A stretch of DNA of 64,000 nucleotides from Podocnemis expansa (GCA_007922195.1 ML681969.1:124001-188000), one strand, 5' to 3'. Shown: positions 33,831-45,299, counted from the first letter of the stretch. Notes: generated from the sequence alone by a model not told the origin. Numbers and translations: made by a program.

Positions 33831-35190
33831 CAGCATATTTCAGGAGGATCCCTGCTGACCACGTGTTGGACCTCTCTGACATCAATAGGCAAGGGACTAA
33901 GAGCAGGGAGAGCCTGAGTCCTCCTATCCTAGGAGCCACTCTCTCCACTATCCCAACAGTCCACTGGGTCTTGTTGCCCTGACCTAAGAATACCTACTTA
34001 CTCTGACCATGAAGCCATGTTGGCCTCACCTGAAGCTGACTCTTGACTCTGATTGCTGCACTGTGCTGCCCCATCACCAAAACTTGCCAATAGGCCATGG
34101 ACTTGCAGAACTCAGAGCTGTCTGTACCCGTGGGAGTGCCCCATTCCCTTCATTACCTCCTTGAAATTCCCTGCCCGGGGGTGATGAATAGTACCCCACA
34201 ATGAGTGCAGTACCTGAGGACTCAGGGTGATAGATGGTTTGGGGCTGAGGCAGGGCCCCATGGCATTCTGGGTTACACATGATGAATCACTGGCATTGGG
34301 AAGAGGCCCATGGGACTGGGAAATAGATTATATGACCCTGTGGCTGAGCAGGGCTCTGCAACATCAGGGCTTGTCTAACATTCCCAGCATACATATTCCA
34401 AGAACATCAGTGTATGTTTTCAATCTTTAATTGCCCGTCTGCACATCACTGCCCATTTTCACTGGCTCTGCCCTCCCCTGGGAGGATGATCTGAAGCTAA
34501 CAGAGAAAGACAAGAGTCTTGGAGGTGTATGGAAATGTTTGCTCCAGATGCGTCGGATCTCTGAAAATCTTCTTTTATGGGCATTTCAGAGCAGTTCCTG
34601 GCAGCTGCTTGCAGCTCTGGGCTTGAGGATGTTCCTTGCCTCCTATTTACAAGGACGTTTCAAATCCAATGCTAAATTTGCTTCCAGCCAAAAGTAGTAG
34701 GCAGGTTTTCCCAATCCCATGGGCTGCCAGGGGCTAGATTTGCAAAGGGAAAATTCACAGGATTCCAAACTTAAGCTTTGTGAAATGATTGTTTACAGAT
34801 CAACTGCAGTGGACCAAGTCAGCCTCAATGTCCTACTCGGATAAGTTGCATTTCTGGCTTGTTTTGTGTTCCCTGAACATGGAGAGTCCTCAGGGACGCC
34901 AAGCAATTGCTCAGGTCTCCACTGCAGGTCTTTGGCTGATGCCTGGAGAGCTCTTTTAGGAAATAAGCTTGGTAGGACTTCATTTAAAACAAATGGAAAC
35001 GGATCTCATTTCTAATCCTCTGACAACAACCTAAACAGCAACAGCTCTCAAGCTGTGGTGTGCATCGTGCTGGCAGCAAGCAGGCTGCAATTGGGAAAGG
35101 CAGGCTGATCTGGAGAACAGGGTCAGAATAAGAATGCAGTGGAGTGGGGACACCCTGTGTGTTGGTGGCTTTAGCTGTGTTGCGGTAGGT
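33831..35190. other. No gene or element recognised
   Basis: An 88-codon frame at 34431-34697 has no recognisable family or splice context. No repeat boundaries seen. Confidence 0.4.
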
Positions 35191-35699
35191 CAGGGGTCAG
35201 CAACCACCAGCATGCATGCAAAAAACAGCACATGGGCCATGCCTGAACAGCTCATGGCACCACTCAAGCCCCCCCGCTGGCCTCACTCTCCCAGCACTGC
35301 GTGGCTGGGCGGCAAGAGCCGCGTGCCACAGTTCCAGGCCCCCATTGGCCATGTTTTCCATTGGGAAGTGTGGCCACCAAGGACAAAGACTCTGTGGCAT
35401 GTGGGGCTCCTGGCCCTTGCTGGTTCCGGCCCCTGCTGGCAGGGCTAGAGGGGAGTGGGGCAGCTCAGCCCACCCAGAGCCAGCTCCCACCCCCAGAACC
35501 AGAAGCTGACTGCCAGTGCGGGCGGAGCCATCCACGGCCAGGACCCAGAGACCACCCGCTGGCAGGGGCAGGAGCAGTGGTAGGTGCCAGCCCTGGCTCC
35601 AAACCAGAGGCCTGGCCCTGCCCCTGAGGCCTGGCCTCACCCCTGGCACCCATGGTGGGCAGGGCTGGCACAGGGGCCAGCAAAGGTTGCCAACCCCTG
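35191..35699 (+). mobile_element. hAT-type MITE, GGTCAGCAACC family
   Basis: Starts CAGGGGTCAGCAACC and ends GGTTGCCAACCCCTG, a good inverted pair. Flanks CGGTAGGT (35183-35190) and TGCTAGGT (35700-35707) match at six of eight positions. The GC-rich interior gives spurious frames of 100-150 codons on both strands. The ends match 59008-59315. Confidence 0.85.
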
Positions 35700-35707
35700 T
35701 GCTAGGT

Positions 35708-36329
35708 CTTCAAGTCTGAGAGGGGCTGAGCTATAAAACTGTACAGCTATGACCTAGAGAGCCCCAGTATGGCTGCACACACTGACCAAGACTTTAAACT
35801 ACTGTAATACCATAGGATATAATTCAGGTGCTGTGATTACTGAGGAGTTCCAGCACAGTTCGACTTTTTATCCCTCATAGTTACCTCTAATTCATCTAAC
35901 CAGAAGCTGATCTTAATTCTGGGTTTATTTGGGCCAGTGTCACATTTTGCCATTTAATTTTTTTATCCTGGCAACTAACTACATAGTAACCACAGTCAGA
36001 GCCCAGCGCTCCCCATACACAGCTGCACCGATGCTCCTCAGTCCTGGAACACGGTGGTCTTTGGGGTTGGTCCCACAACCACTCTGGAGAGATGTTCACA
36101 CCTCATGCAGGGTTGGGAGTGTTTGATCTTCTCCACTCCGTGCTAGACTCTAGCCAGGCTGTCTGTATGTTCCCTTGACAGGTTATGGGAGGGGACCCAG
36201 ACACTCCCAATCCCAGTCATTCCGTCCATCACACTAGTGCGAAGTAAACTGTTGCCCTGCTGCAGCGTGCACACTGGGCTCTATTCTCTCCTCAGTGTAG
36301 GCTGTGTGTTAAAATAGGCAGGGCAGTGT
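35708..36329. other. No feature recognised
   Basis: Nothing supported by sequence features. Confidence 0.4.
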
Positions 36330-36480
36330 CAAGACTCATAATTCAAGGCCCAGCAATGCCATCAGCTCTGTATGTAGTCTTGATCAAGTCACTTTCCCCC
36401 TCTGTTATCTTGGCTCCCTCATCTGTGAAATGGTGATAATGGCACCACGTCACCACCTGGAAATAATGAACCTGTTCTCT
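36330..36480 (+). mobile_element. MIR SINE
   Basis: TCTTGATCAAGTCACTTTCC, CCTCTGTTATCTTGGCTCCC and TCATCTGTGAAATGGTGATA reproduce the conserved MIR core and 3' part (CAAGTCACTTAACCTCTCTG then CATCTGTAAAATGGG). MIRs are very old amniote-wide tRNA SINEs, so this copy serves as a marker of ancient sequence. Confidence 0.85.
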
Positions 36481-37096
36481 GTGGGGAACAGCACCAGCAC
36501 TCCTGCTCCAGCCACCTGGCCCTTATAAAGCACATCTGCAGGCCAGGGTTCCTCCCCTACAGCACAGCCTTTGGGGCAGCATTTCTTTTACTGGCCTTTC
36601 AAATAACATTGAAAAGACCCCAGAGAGGGGGAGCTGAGAACTGACCCTCCAAGGCTATGACATGCCAGCAACATGTCTTTCTCCTGTAGCCAACAGGGAG
36701 CCCCACGAACCTGTAGGGGAGGGTCTGGAGACCATCAGCCCCACTCTCTCACTGCAAAGTGCAGTAAGCTGAAGTTGAGCTTGTGTTATCAGATAGAAGC
36801 AGCTAATAACAAGGCTGCCAGAGCAGAAATTCGCAGAGGATGGCTGGGTGGTCTGAGGCACAAGCACCAAAGGTGCAGTAATGCTTTTCAGCTTGGTGTC
36901 AGAGCAGCACTTAAAGGAACAGTTGCCTTCAGTTACAACAAGTGGCTCCACTAGACCTGGCTGCAAAAGGGTTTGGGGCACACAAGAAAATAGTTTAGTG
37001 ATTGCAGTTTGTTAATACTGGCAGTCTCTTCTCAAGATGATGCACTTCTCTGGGGCTAACTGGGTTATTTTCCCTGCATGCCCACCAAAACACTGT
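36481..37096. other. No feature recognised
   Basis: Overlapping frames of about 100 codons on both strands at 36655-36981 have no recognisable domain. Confidence 0.4.
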
Positions 37097-37111
37097 GGCT
37101 ATGTCTGCATG

Positions 37112-38291
37112 TTTCCAAAGGGATAGCCGTGTTAGTCTAGTCCAGTAAAAAAACAACAAGCAGTTGTGTGGCACTTTAATACTAACAGATTTATTTTTTG
37201 CATGAGCTTTCGTGGGAGAAGATCCCACTTCCTCAGATGCTTCGAAGATGGGTGAACTTACAGAAAGGAATGAAACTAAATGCAAGGGGGTATAAAACAT
37301 AGGATCAGGTCATAAAGTAACAGCAAATCAGAGCAGTTTACAGGCTTAAAGAATGGGAAGCCTGAAGTCAAATTACCCTTTGTAATGTGAAAAGAACCCA
37401 TAATCTCGATTGAGTCCTGCTTTCACAGAATTTAGTTTGCATATTAATTCGAGTTCAGCTGTTTCTCTTTGGAGTCTTGATGTCCCAGGTACATCTCTAA
37501 CGACAGTCGTTAACAAATCCATCATCGAGTGATTAGGAAGATGGAAGTGCTCAGCAACTGGTTTCTTTGTTCTTTGATTTCTGATATCAGCTCTGTGCTC
37601 ATTCAGTCTCTTACGGAGCAATCGTCCTGTTTGTCCAATATATAAGGTGTTGGGGCATTTCTTGCACATGATGGCATAGACCACATTAGTAGATGAGCAG
37701 GTAAATGAGCCTTTGATGGAGTAACAGGCTTGATTAGGACCTATGATGGTGTTTGTTGTGTAGATATGTGGGCAGACTTGGCAGTGTGGTTTTTTGCAAG
37801 GGTGTGTGCCTGCTTCAATGTTCTTGTTGTTAGATCTGTAGTTGCTGGTGAGTATCTGTTTAAGATTAGGGGGCTGCCTATAGGCAAGGAGTGGTCTGTC
37901 TCCTAATGCTTGAGAGAGTGAGGGATCATCTTTTAGAATAGGCTGTAGGTCCTTAATGATCTTTTGCAGAGGTCTGACTTGAGGATTGTATGTGGTGACT
38001 AGTGGTGTTCTGTTGCTTTCTTTCTTGGGTCTCTCCTGTAGTAGATGACTTCGGGGAACCCGTCTAGCTCTGTCAATTTGTTTTCTTACTTCCCCAGCTG
38101 GGTACTGTAGTTTCAAGAATGCTTGATAGAGATCCTCAAGATGTCTGTCTCTGTCTGAGGGATCAGAGCAGATGCGGTTATATCTTAGGGCTTGGCTGTA
38201 GACAATGGATCGTGTGGTGTGTTTAGGATGGAAGCTCGAAGGATGTAGGTAACTATACCGATCAGTAGGTTTTCGGTATAGGGTAGTGGTG
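37112..38291 (-). mobile_element. Penelope-like retroelement, 5'-truncated
   Basis: Minus-strand PLE of about 1.18 kb carrying the C-terminal end of RT, a linker, the GIY-YIG endonuclease and a 3' UTR of about 260 bp. The UTR ends in the hallmark CCCACGAAAGCTCATGC, GTTAGTATTAAAGTGCC and GACTAACACGGCTATCCC. It is inserted in a MITE; the left flank TATGTCTGCATG and right flank TATGTCTATGCACATG are an approximate target duplication. It is the most complete PLE in the window and the source model for the shorter copies. Confidence 0.9.
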
Positions 38292-38305
38292 ATATGTCTA
38301 TGCAC
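37373..38305 (-). CDS. PLE polyprotein C-terminal part: RT end plus GIY-YIG nuclease
   Basis: An intact 310-codon frame ending in a natural stop after SHYKG. Residues 5-45 (ITTTLYRKPTDRYSYLHPSS onward) match the segment after the RT palm in Penelope-like proteins. Residues 170-178 hold a Cys/His motif (C170, C175, C178). Residues 208-240 form the endonuclease core: VVY, then CKKC, then LYIGQTG at 221-227 and RKRLNEHRADI. AEHF at 251-254 and KAGLN near the end are also conserved. PLE proteins copy their RNA at DNA ends or nicks made by GIY-YIG cleavage. Here the RT fingers and palm are missing, so the copy is not autonomous. The first four residues come from the flanking MITE; the displayed Met is not the native start. 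Confidence 0.88.
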   Translation of the reverse strand: MHRHITTTLYRKPTDRYSYLHPSSFHPKHTTRSIVYSQALRYNRICSDPSDRDRHLEDLYQAFLKLQYPAGEVRKQIDRARRVPRSHLLQERPKKESNRTPLVTTYNPQVRPLQKIIKDLQPILKDDPSLSQALGDRPLLAYRQPPNLKQILTSNYRSNNKNIEAGTHPCKKPHCQVCPHIYTTNTIIGPNQACYSIKGSFTCSSTNVVYAIMCKKCPNTLYIGQTGRLLRKRLNEHRADIRNQRTKKPVAEHFHLPNHSMMDLLTTVVRDVPGTSRLQRETAELELICKLNSVKAGLNRDYGFFSHYKG

Positions 38306-38795
38306 ATGCTTATTTTGATGTAAGTTAAATCAAAATAAGTTAATTTGAAATAAAATCCTTAATTCAAATTAACTTAAATCGAAATAAGCAAAAACCTCAA
38401 ACTGAAATAGCAAGTCCAGACACAGGACTTGCTATTTCAAATCAGGAGCTGGGCAGCATGGGAGGTGTGGCAACATATCCCCCTCACTGGGCCATGCCCC
38501 CACCCAATACATAGAAAAAGGAAGGCACCCTGGGAAGGAGAAGGGCAAAAGTATTATTTTGAAATAATGGTTATTTCAAAATAACACATCCGAATGGCAT
38601 TATTTCAAAATAACCATTTCAAAATAACAGACGATTCGAATTAAAGTAGGTTTAAGCTATTTCGAAATAACAACTCTTGTTTCAAAGTGATGGAGCTCGT
38701 CATTTCAAAACAAGAAAACCTCGTGTGGACCTAATCTTTTTTAAATCGAAATAAACAGTGTTATTTTGATTTAAAAGATACATGTGGATATACCC

Positions 38796-39344
38796 TTTGA
38801 GCCAATTTCTTTTTCTCGCTGGAAAAGTGAAATTAACAAAGTTATTAGAAATTGAAAATCATACAAAGTGAAGCATCTGTGATTATGACGGGGAAAAGTT
38901 CCTAGGAATATTAATGGAAATGCAACCACCAACAAAAATGACACCGGGAAACTCTCCTGCTAAAATCAGCAACCAACAGTGCCGCCAGTTCTTACCTTTT
39001 TAGTGTGAACTGTGCAGTACTGCATGTTTTTCTTCAAACCCCAGCTCCTGGAGGCATGGGATTTTTATAAAAATCAGATTGTCTTTTTTTTAGAAAATAC
39101 ATTTTTAGTTCTCTTGGCTGAAAAAAAGCCTGGAAATGTGATCTGAGCATGATCCAAAGGCTCAGAAGGCAACCAAAAAAAAAAAAAATCAGAAACAACC
39201 TCCACAATTTTAAAACCGATCTCATGATTTTTGAAATCTGGCTCAGGATTTCCAAACACTTGCAACACCGCATTGGATGGAGCACCATCAGTTCCATGAA
39301 CTGGATGGATCATCACTGGGTGATTACCTGTTCTGCTCATTCCT
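38796..39344. other. No gene recognised
   Basis: An A run at about 39175-39188 and AT-rich sequence; no continuation of the PLE reverse transcriptase is visible beyond the MITE. Confidence 0.45.
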
Positions 39345-39435
39345 TTTAAAGCACTTGTCACTGGCCATTGTCAGAAGATAGGAGACTGGGCTGGATGGAC
39401 CATTGGTCTGACCCAGTAGGGCTGTTCTTACAATG
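39345..39435 (+). mobile_element. CR1-like LINE or SINE 3' end
   Basis: GACTGGGCTGGATGGACCAT, TGGTCTGACCCAGTAGGGCT and GTTCTTA are the conserved 3' end of a CR1-clade LINE/SINE group abundant in turtle and crocodilian DNA. The upstream body is not recognisable. Confidence 0.65.
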
Positions 39436-41469
39436 GAAAAGAAATGGTTTAATTTACAAAGGTGGACAAAGGTATCAAAGCACCTCCCAGTGAGAGATGG
39501 AGCTGTGCGGTTGTAAGATTGGTCTGGTCAACATGGGTACAAAAGCTTCTCCTTTGCAGTCCCCAGGCTCTTGAAACAGCTCCAACACCTCATCTGCACC
39601 TTTCTTTTCACATTTCCCTCCCCGTGACTCTTCACTGCTCCCTTCTGCTGTAATTGATGGTTTATAAAGGCAGGGCCAGATCCCCATCGGCTGTCTCCTT
39701 TCCTTGTGCAATCCTTTACTCTGTTGCAGAGTGGAGGGAAGTGTGCACCCTCTTGTGCAGGTATCAGTGATGACCCATGGCAGTGGAAAAACCGCCCTTT
39801 GTTAATACGTTCAAAATCATCCCTCAGATGCTAGAGCACTGGGGACTGCAAACGAGACCACTGTGGCTCCTCAGTCCATGAATCCTGCATCCTGATACCT
39901 GGCATAAATGAGAGCAGACCCCGATTATGTCTATTGTTATCGTGTGAGTTCTCCACTGGTCATGCAACCTGGGATATTATGCAGTTCTCATCACACACAC
40001 TCTAGTGCCCCAGCCCCTGATTTTCCAAATTCCACTCCCCATTGGCTCTTCATTGGAGTCATCTGGGAGCACCAACCACCATCTCCCCCACCCCCCAGTG
40101 TTGGTGGAGGTTGTGCTCCCCTTCCAAGGATGCAATCCAATTTGTAACCGACACCCGACATATCCTTTTGAACTTTCAGTACTGCTCCTCAGTCATGTGG
40201 ATAACAAGAGGGATTAGCAAATGGGGGGGTGGGGAGGATGAGAGCTAAACGAAGCATCATCCTGGAAGAGGCTGCTCTATCGATCCTGTGTTTGCTTTTG
40301 AAAGGAAAATGGAGGGAGGAAAAGCAGACTGAGAGGAACAGAGAGGGGGAGCAGAAGATGGGCCCAAGGTGGGCGCATTAGAGCAAAGGCTGTGTACTGC
40401 ACATGATGGCTAGGACTCCCCCGCCCCCTGAGACATTAGCCAGCACAGCTCCCCAGTGGCAGCAGTGGCTGAGAGCTAGTGTAAACAGGGCTTTGGCATT
40501 TACACCAGTGTGTCAGCTGGGCCTGCTTTGAGCAAGGCTGGATACCATGGGAAAGGGAGGAAAACCATTGACAAACCCACACTGGCACCTCCTTTGCAGC
40601 TCCCGGCACTAGGGTTGGGCAGATAGGAAGGCTTTCCCCACAGGTGAGAAAGGATGGGAGCTTAGGACCTGTTGTGTTGGAAACAGGGCCATGAGGCACC
40701 ACAGCCTGAGGAGAGATGCCAAGAGAGGAGAAAGGGAGAGGGGAAGAGAGAAGTGAAGTCCGGAGAAGAGAGGAGAAGGCATAGAAGTGAGCCAATGGGG
40801 GAAGCAAGAGGCACAGAGCTGTGAATGGCACCAATCCAGACAGGAAGAAGTGCACTTCCTCTGGGACATCAGCACTGCTTGTGCAAGGCACAAATGCAGG
40901 GTAGAGATTTCCAGCTCACAAAACCCGTCTGCACATAGCTCCATGCCATCCTTTCCCCACTACATTGCCTCCTCGCAGCCCCTCAGGTTCATCGGCTGTT
41001 TGGACCAGCCATGGTGGCCATTCCCTAATGCCTAATGAGTGAACCAGGGGCATCCTCTTTAGATCGGATCATCAGTGCCACCACAGAGTCCAGCCCAGAA
41101 TTACTTCAATGACGAGAATCATCTCTTTTCTCCACAGTCCATCCCTGTGCACCTCTGATTCCATGGTCCCTGCTGGATTCCAGACAATAGCAATGCCCTG
41201 GCTTTTCAAAGGCCTTGAAGAGAGTTTCGACTGACTGTCATTTCATCCCCTTTCCCAGTGCCACATGCACTTCTCCCCAGGCTCTTCCTCCAAACACCCA
41301 TGGGAAGCAGCAGCATGCCCATGCCAAGAGGAGCAGCAGAACATTGAATTTCATCTGCCATCTTGTTCCATGAAGAAGAGCTCTGCATGGCTCAAAAGTT
41401 TGTCTCTCTCACCAATAGAAGTTGGTCCAATAAATAGTATTACCTCACCCACCACCTTGGTCTAAGTTT
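39436..41469. other. No gene recognised
   Basis: No splice-flanked exon or repeat boundary supported. Frames at 40436-41035 on both strands lack known domains. Confidence 0.4.
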
Positions 41470-41669
41470 GTGTGCTAGCTGCCCAAGTTTGTGAGATTCC
41501 TTTGTCCTTTGCAGTCACATTTGGATTTAACTATCTTGAGTAATTTTGTATCACCAGAAATTTTACCAACTCATTGTTCACCTACTTTTCCAGATCATTT
41601 ATGAATGCATTAAACAGCACAAGTCCCATTACAGATCTTGGGGAGACCCTGCTATTTGCTTCTCTCCAT

Positions 41670-42142
41670 CAGGAGTGTTGTTGCCCCGGGAAAAGATCTG
41701 GGGCCCACCCCCCAGCCTCAATCCAGAGTCAGGGCCCCGGGCTCCTGCCACTGCCAGCCCAGCCCCTGATCCCCAGCCAGGGCTGGGGCTGGGCAAGGCA
41801 GTGGCTGTCATGGATGGCCTGGCTCAGATCGTTGGCCAGGAGAGGCAGGCACCACTGCAGCCAACCAGGCCCTGGATACTTGGCCAGGAGAGGCAGGCGC
41901 CACCACGGCCAGCCTGGCCCCAGATACCCAGTCAGGGACGGGACAGGCGAGACTGTGGCTGATGTGGGCAACGCAGCTCGGATTGCTGGCCAGGAAAGGC
42001 AGGTACCACTGCAGCCAGCCCAGCCCTGGATACCTGCCTGGGGACAGGGCTGGGAGAGGCAGCGGGCATACAAGACTTTCAGGGCACTGGTGCCAGGACT
42101 CGGGGCACATGCCCTGTGTGCCAGGCGCCAGTGACGCCCCTG
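41670..42142. mobile_element. hAT-type MITE with GC-rich repetitive interior
   Basis: Starts CAGGAGTGTTGTTGCC and ends GCCAGTGACGCCCCTG. Perfect 8-bp duplication CTCTCCAT at 41662-41669 and 42143-42150, within an old LINE. The interior repeats units such as TGGCCAGGAGAGGCAGG followed by CACTGCAGCCA. Long frames on both strands (up to 186 codons) come from this repetition. Confidence 0.92.
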
Positions 42143-42378
42143 CTCTCCATGGTGAAAACTGACCATTGATTCCTATCCTGTGTTTCATTCTAACCAGTTA
42201 CTGATCCATGGGTGGACTTTCCCTCATCACGACAGCTTATTAGCTTACGATGGGTAAGGGGTAAGCTTAAAAACCTGGACAAAGGCTTTCTGAAAGTCCA
42301 AGTGCACTGTATCAATGGGTCACTCTTGTACACATGCTTGCAGACACACTCAGAGAACTGAAATAGATTGGTGAGATA

Positions 42379-42599
42379 GCAAAAGCAGCGAGAGTACTGT
42401 GACCTTACAGACTAACAGATTTCTTCGAGCATAAGCTTTTGTGAGCTATAACCCACTGCGTCAGATGCATGTACATCTGACAAAGTGGGTTGTAGCCCAC
42501 AAAAGCTTATGCTTGAAGAAATCTGTTAGTCTATAAGGTGCCACAGGACGCTCACTGCTTTTGCTATACACAGACTAACACAGCTACCCCTCTGGAAAG
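42379..42599. mobile_element. Palindromic Penelope-like insertion
   Basis: The left arm in minus orientation (CAAAAGCAGCGAGAGTACTG ... CCCACTGCGTCAGATGCATG) meets a plus arm (ACATCTGACAAAGTGGG ... GTGCCACAGGACGCTCACTG) that extends further through ACAGACTAACACAGCTACCC. The arms pair over about 95 bases. Perfect 11-bp target duplication TTGGTGAGATA at 42368-42378 and 42600-42610, interrupting the old LINE. Confidence 0.93.
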
Positions 42600-42791
42600 T
42601 TGGTGAGATAGATTCCCTTTTCAAAGGCCGTATTGACTGTTGCCCAACAAATCATGTTTTTCTATGCGTTCTTTACTATAGTTTCAACCAACTTACTGGT
42701 ACTCAAGTTAGGTTACTAGCCTGTAACCACCAGGATTATATTCAGAGCCTTTTAAAAAATTATATTAGCTACCATCTAGTCATCAGGTACA

Positions 42792-42969
42792 AGTTCCAAA
42801 GGGGCAGCCATATTAGTTTAGTTCAGTAAAACAAACAAGGAGTCCTGTGGCACTTAAAAACTAACAAATTTATTTTTGCATGAGCTTTCATGGGAGGAAT
42901 CCCCCTTTGTCAGATGCTTTGAAGATGGGGTAACTTACAGAATGGGAGGAAATAAATGCAGGGAAGTGT
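42792..42969 (-). mobile_element. Penelope-like element 3' end
   Basis: Minus-strand PLE end: TTCCAAAGGGGCAGCCATAT, then AAGGAGTCCTGTGGCACT, TGCATGAGCTTTCATGGG, and about 70 bases more of UTR (TCAGATGCTTTGAAGATGGG). Single orientation, not palindromic. It sits in the same old LINE about 190 bases from the palindromic copy. Confidence 0.85.
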
Positions 42970-43840
42970 AGGCTGATTTAAGTAATAGGTCACATGCCTA
43001 TTAGTAATTCTGCAATTTCATATTTGAGTTCATTCAGAACTCTTGGGTGAATTCCCTCTGGTCCTGGTGACTTATTACTTTTTAACTTCTTAATTTATTC
43101 CAAAACCTCCTTCACTGACACCTCAGTGTGGGGCATATCCTCTGATTTGTCATCTAAACACAATGGCTTATATGTGGGGTATCCCCCACATCCTCTGCAA
43201 TGAAGACCGATCTAAAGAATTCATTTATCTTCTCTACGCTGGTCGTCTTCCTTTAGCACCTTGATCATCCGGTGGCCCCTCCAATTGCTTGGCAGGCTTC
43301 CTGCTTCTGCTGCACTTTAAAAAATTTCTGATTGTTCAGTGTCATTCACTAGTTGCTCTTAAAGTTCTTCCTTGGCTTGCCTAATTATACTTTTACGCTC
43401 AACTTGTTAGAATGTATGTTCTTTTTTATTTTCCTCAGTAGAATTTGACTTCTGTTTTTTTAAGGATGTCTTTTTGTCTCTAACCTCCTCTTTTACTCTG
43501 CTGTTCATATGAGAGGGGGCATTTTTTCTCATCCTCTTACTAGGTGTTTTGGGGTTTATATTTTGTTTGACCCTCAATTATCATTTTTTAAACAATTTCC
43601 TTGCAGTTTGCAGACACTTCACTCTTGTGACTTTTCCTTTTCATTTCCATTAAACTAGCTTCCTCATTTTTGTGTAGTTCTCTTTTTAGAAGTTAAATGC
43701 TATTGTGGTGGGTTTCTTTGGCATTTTTACCCCACGCGGTTCTCCTTTCAGGCTCCTGTTTCCCATCTTTTACCAGATGCTATATAAAACTGTCTATATT
43801 CTTTGACTTACCCACTTGTAGAGACCAAGATTAGGTAGCT

Positions 43841-44759
43841 AAAGAAGATGTTGAAAATAAAAAATGCAGTGAGGCTGTGTGCTTACGACAACTACATTAA
43901 GGTCAAGAAATGATTGAAAGTGTAACCTTAACTCTGCCCCCTTTATTATGTGCATTACACAAGACTTTAATTACATTACATATTATTTTTCACTGTATGT
44001 AAAAGAAGAACCATGAACAGACCGTTAAAGATGTAAAGTAATGTTAAAAGATGCCAGAATTGAAATAGCTTGTGCAAAATTAATTAGTCCCTGTCCCCCC
44101 AGCATATATGCATTATGATAACACTTTTTTTTCACACAACCTCTTCCTCATTCAGTTCCCATTTTCCCCTGCCAGTTCCACTCTGTCTCTTCTTTTCCCA
44201 GATCCCAGTATCTCCAAACAAGCTCCTTCTCCCAGTCTACTGCATTCTTCTCCCACAGCCACCAAATCTTATCTCATCTGAATTTCATAGGGGCTGCTTC
44301 CTCCTTCACATCAGCTGGACGCCAGCAATGGGGACACTGAAAACTCTGCCTGCTCTCAGTTCTGATGCCCTGTACCACAGCAGCCAGCAACAGCAATTTC
44401 AGGGAAAATCCTCCTGCATCTGCAGGTAGGAGCATGCTCAGTGGAGATGCAATCTTCAAGAATTTAGCTGCCCATCTGTAAAAGTCTCTACTGAGCATGC
44501 GTGAAATGAGATTATTCAAAGGATATTACTTTGGCCATATTTTGGTGGTTTTTCACAGGAACAGCAAAAGGCAAAGCCTTTGCACCAGAGCGACCCTCCT
44601 GAAAAATGCCATGTCCCTCCTCTAAGCAAAAACATGTTTTTTATAATTTAATTCGTGAAAATGCCTAAACTGTTTGACCTGAACCCTTCCAAAAATATAC
44701 ACTCAGGCAGACACCTGGCATCGAGTCATTCATCCTAAATGATTAAAGTTTGTCAAAGT
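43841..44759. other. No gene recognised
   Basis: AT-rich and pyrimidine-rich sequence without supportable exon; the 104-codon frame at 44115-44429 has no known domain. Confidence 0.4.
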
Positions 44760-45130
44760 CATAAATAGAGCAACATTTTTCGTCCATAACTTTTTCAGCA
44801 AAAACTGCAGATTCAATGAAATCAAAACATTCTGAGAATTGTTTCAATCAAAAAAAATCTTTTAAAAAAATTCCAAAAATAGAAATGCTTTCCACTGTTT
44901 CATTAAAAGTTTTGATTTCAGTAAGAAAATGACTTTTTGCTTCAAAATTTCCTGCAATTTATGTTAAAAAAAATAAAAATTTTAAATGGTCAAAATTGAA
45001 AGAGAACATTTAATTCAACCGGAAATCTTTTTTTTCCTTTTTCCTTTTGGACTCATTGAAACTTTTTAAAAATTTCATTTTCAGTTTGACCCAATATTTT
45101 TTCCCAATTTTTCAATATTGCCAGGCAAAC
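44760..45130. repeat. AT-rich dispersed repeat, AAATTTTGAAA words
   Basis: Repeated words such as GAAATCAAAACATTC, TTTTGATTTCAGT and TTTCAAAATTTCC run through the segment with local inverted symmetry. Similar sequence appears at about 55450-55560 (GAAAAGTTTCAATTTTCC). Possibly a decayed MITE; boundaries uncertain. Confidence 0.45.
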
Positions 45131-45230
45131 CAATAAATCTGTTCTTCACATAGCTCAAGTTATAAGCATATGAAAACAGAGTCTTACAATGGGAACTATG
45201 GGGAACTGTAGCTGTAGGTGGTGTCAATTC

Positions 45231-45269
45231 TGAATATAATATAATATAATATAATATAATATAATATAA
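45231..45269. repeat. (ATAAT)n microsatellite
   Basis: About seven uninterrupted pentanucleotide units of ATAAT. Confidence 0.95.
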
Positions 45270-45299
45270 ACAGTTATTACTACAGTAAAGAAACACCAA

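Larger units (their letters stand above)
37097..38795. mobile_element. TTTCGAAA-type MITE split by a PLE
   Basis: The left 15 bases (GGCTATGTCTGCATG) and the right part 38292-38795 (TATGTCTATGCACATGC ... CATGTGGATATACCC) form one MITE once the PLE is removed. Its interior has ATTTCGAAATAA and ATTTCAAAATAAC palindromic words and ends in GATTTAAAAGATACATGTGG, matching the inverted left end. Same family as 25042, 55747 and 57278. Confidence 0.7.
41470..43840 (-). mobile_element. Old CR1/L3-type LINE with three insertions
   Basis: Minus-strand LINE. AATTTTGTATCACCAG, CAGATCATTTATGAATGC and AACTTCTTAATTTATTCC are the reverse complement of RT-coding blocks of CR1/L3 elements (including the FINDL region). 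Its sequence becomes continuous once 41670-42142 (hAT MITE), 42379-42599 (palindromic PLE) and about 42792-42969 (PLE end) are removed. Many stops on the coding strand show great age. Confidence 0.8.

Noticed and set aside
41546..42188. Frames of 126-186 codons on both strands
   Set aside because: Produced by the tandem-repeat interior of the MITE at 41670-42142.
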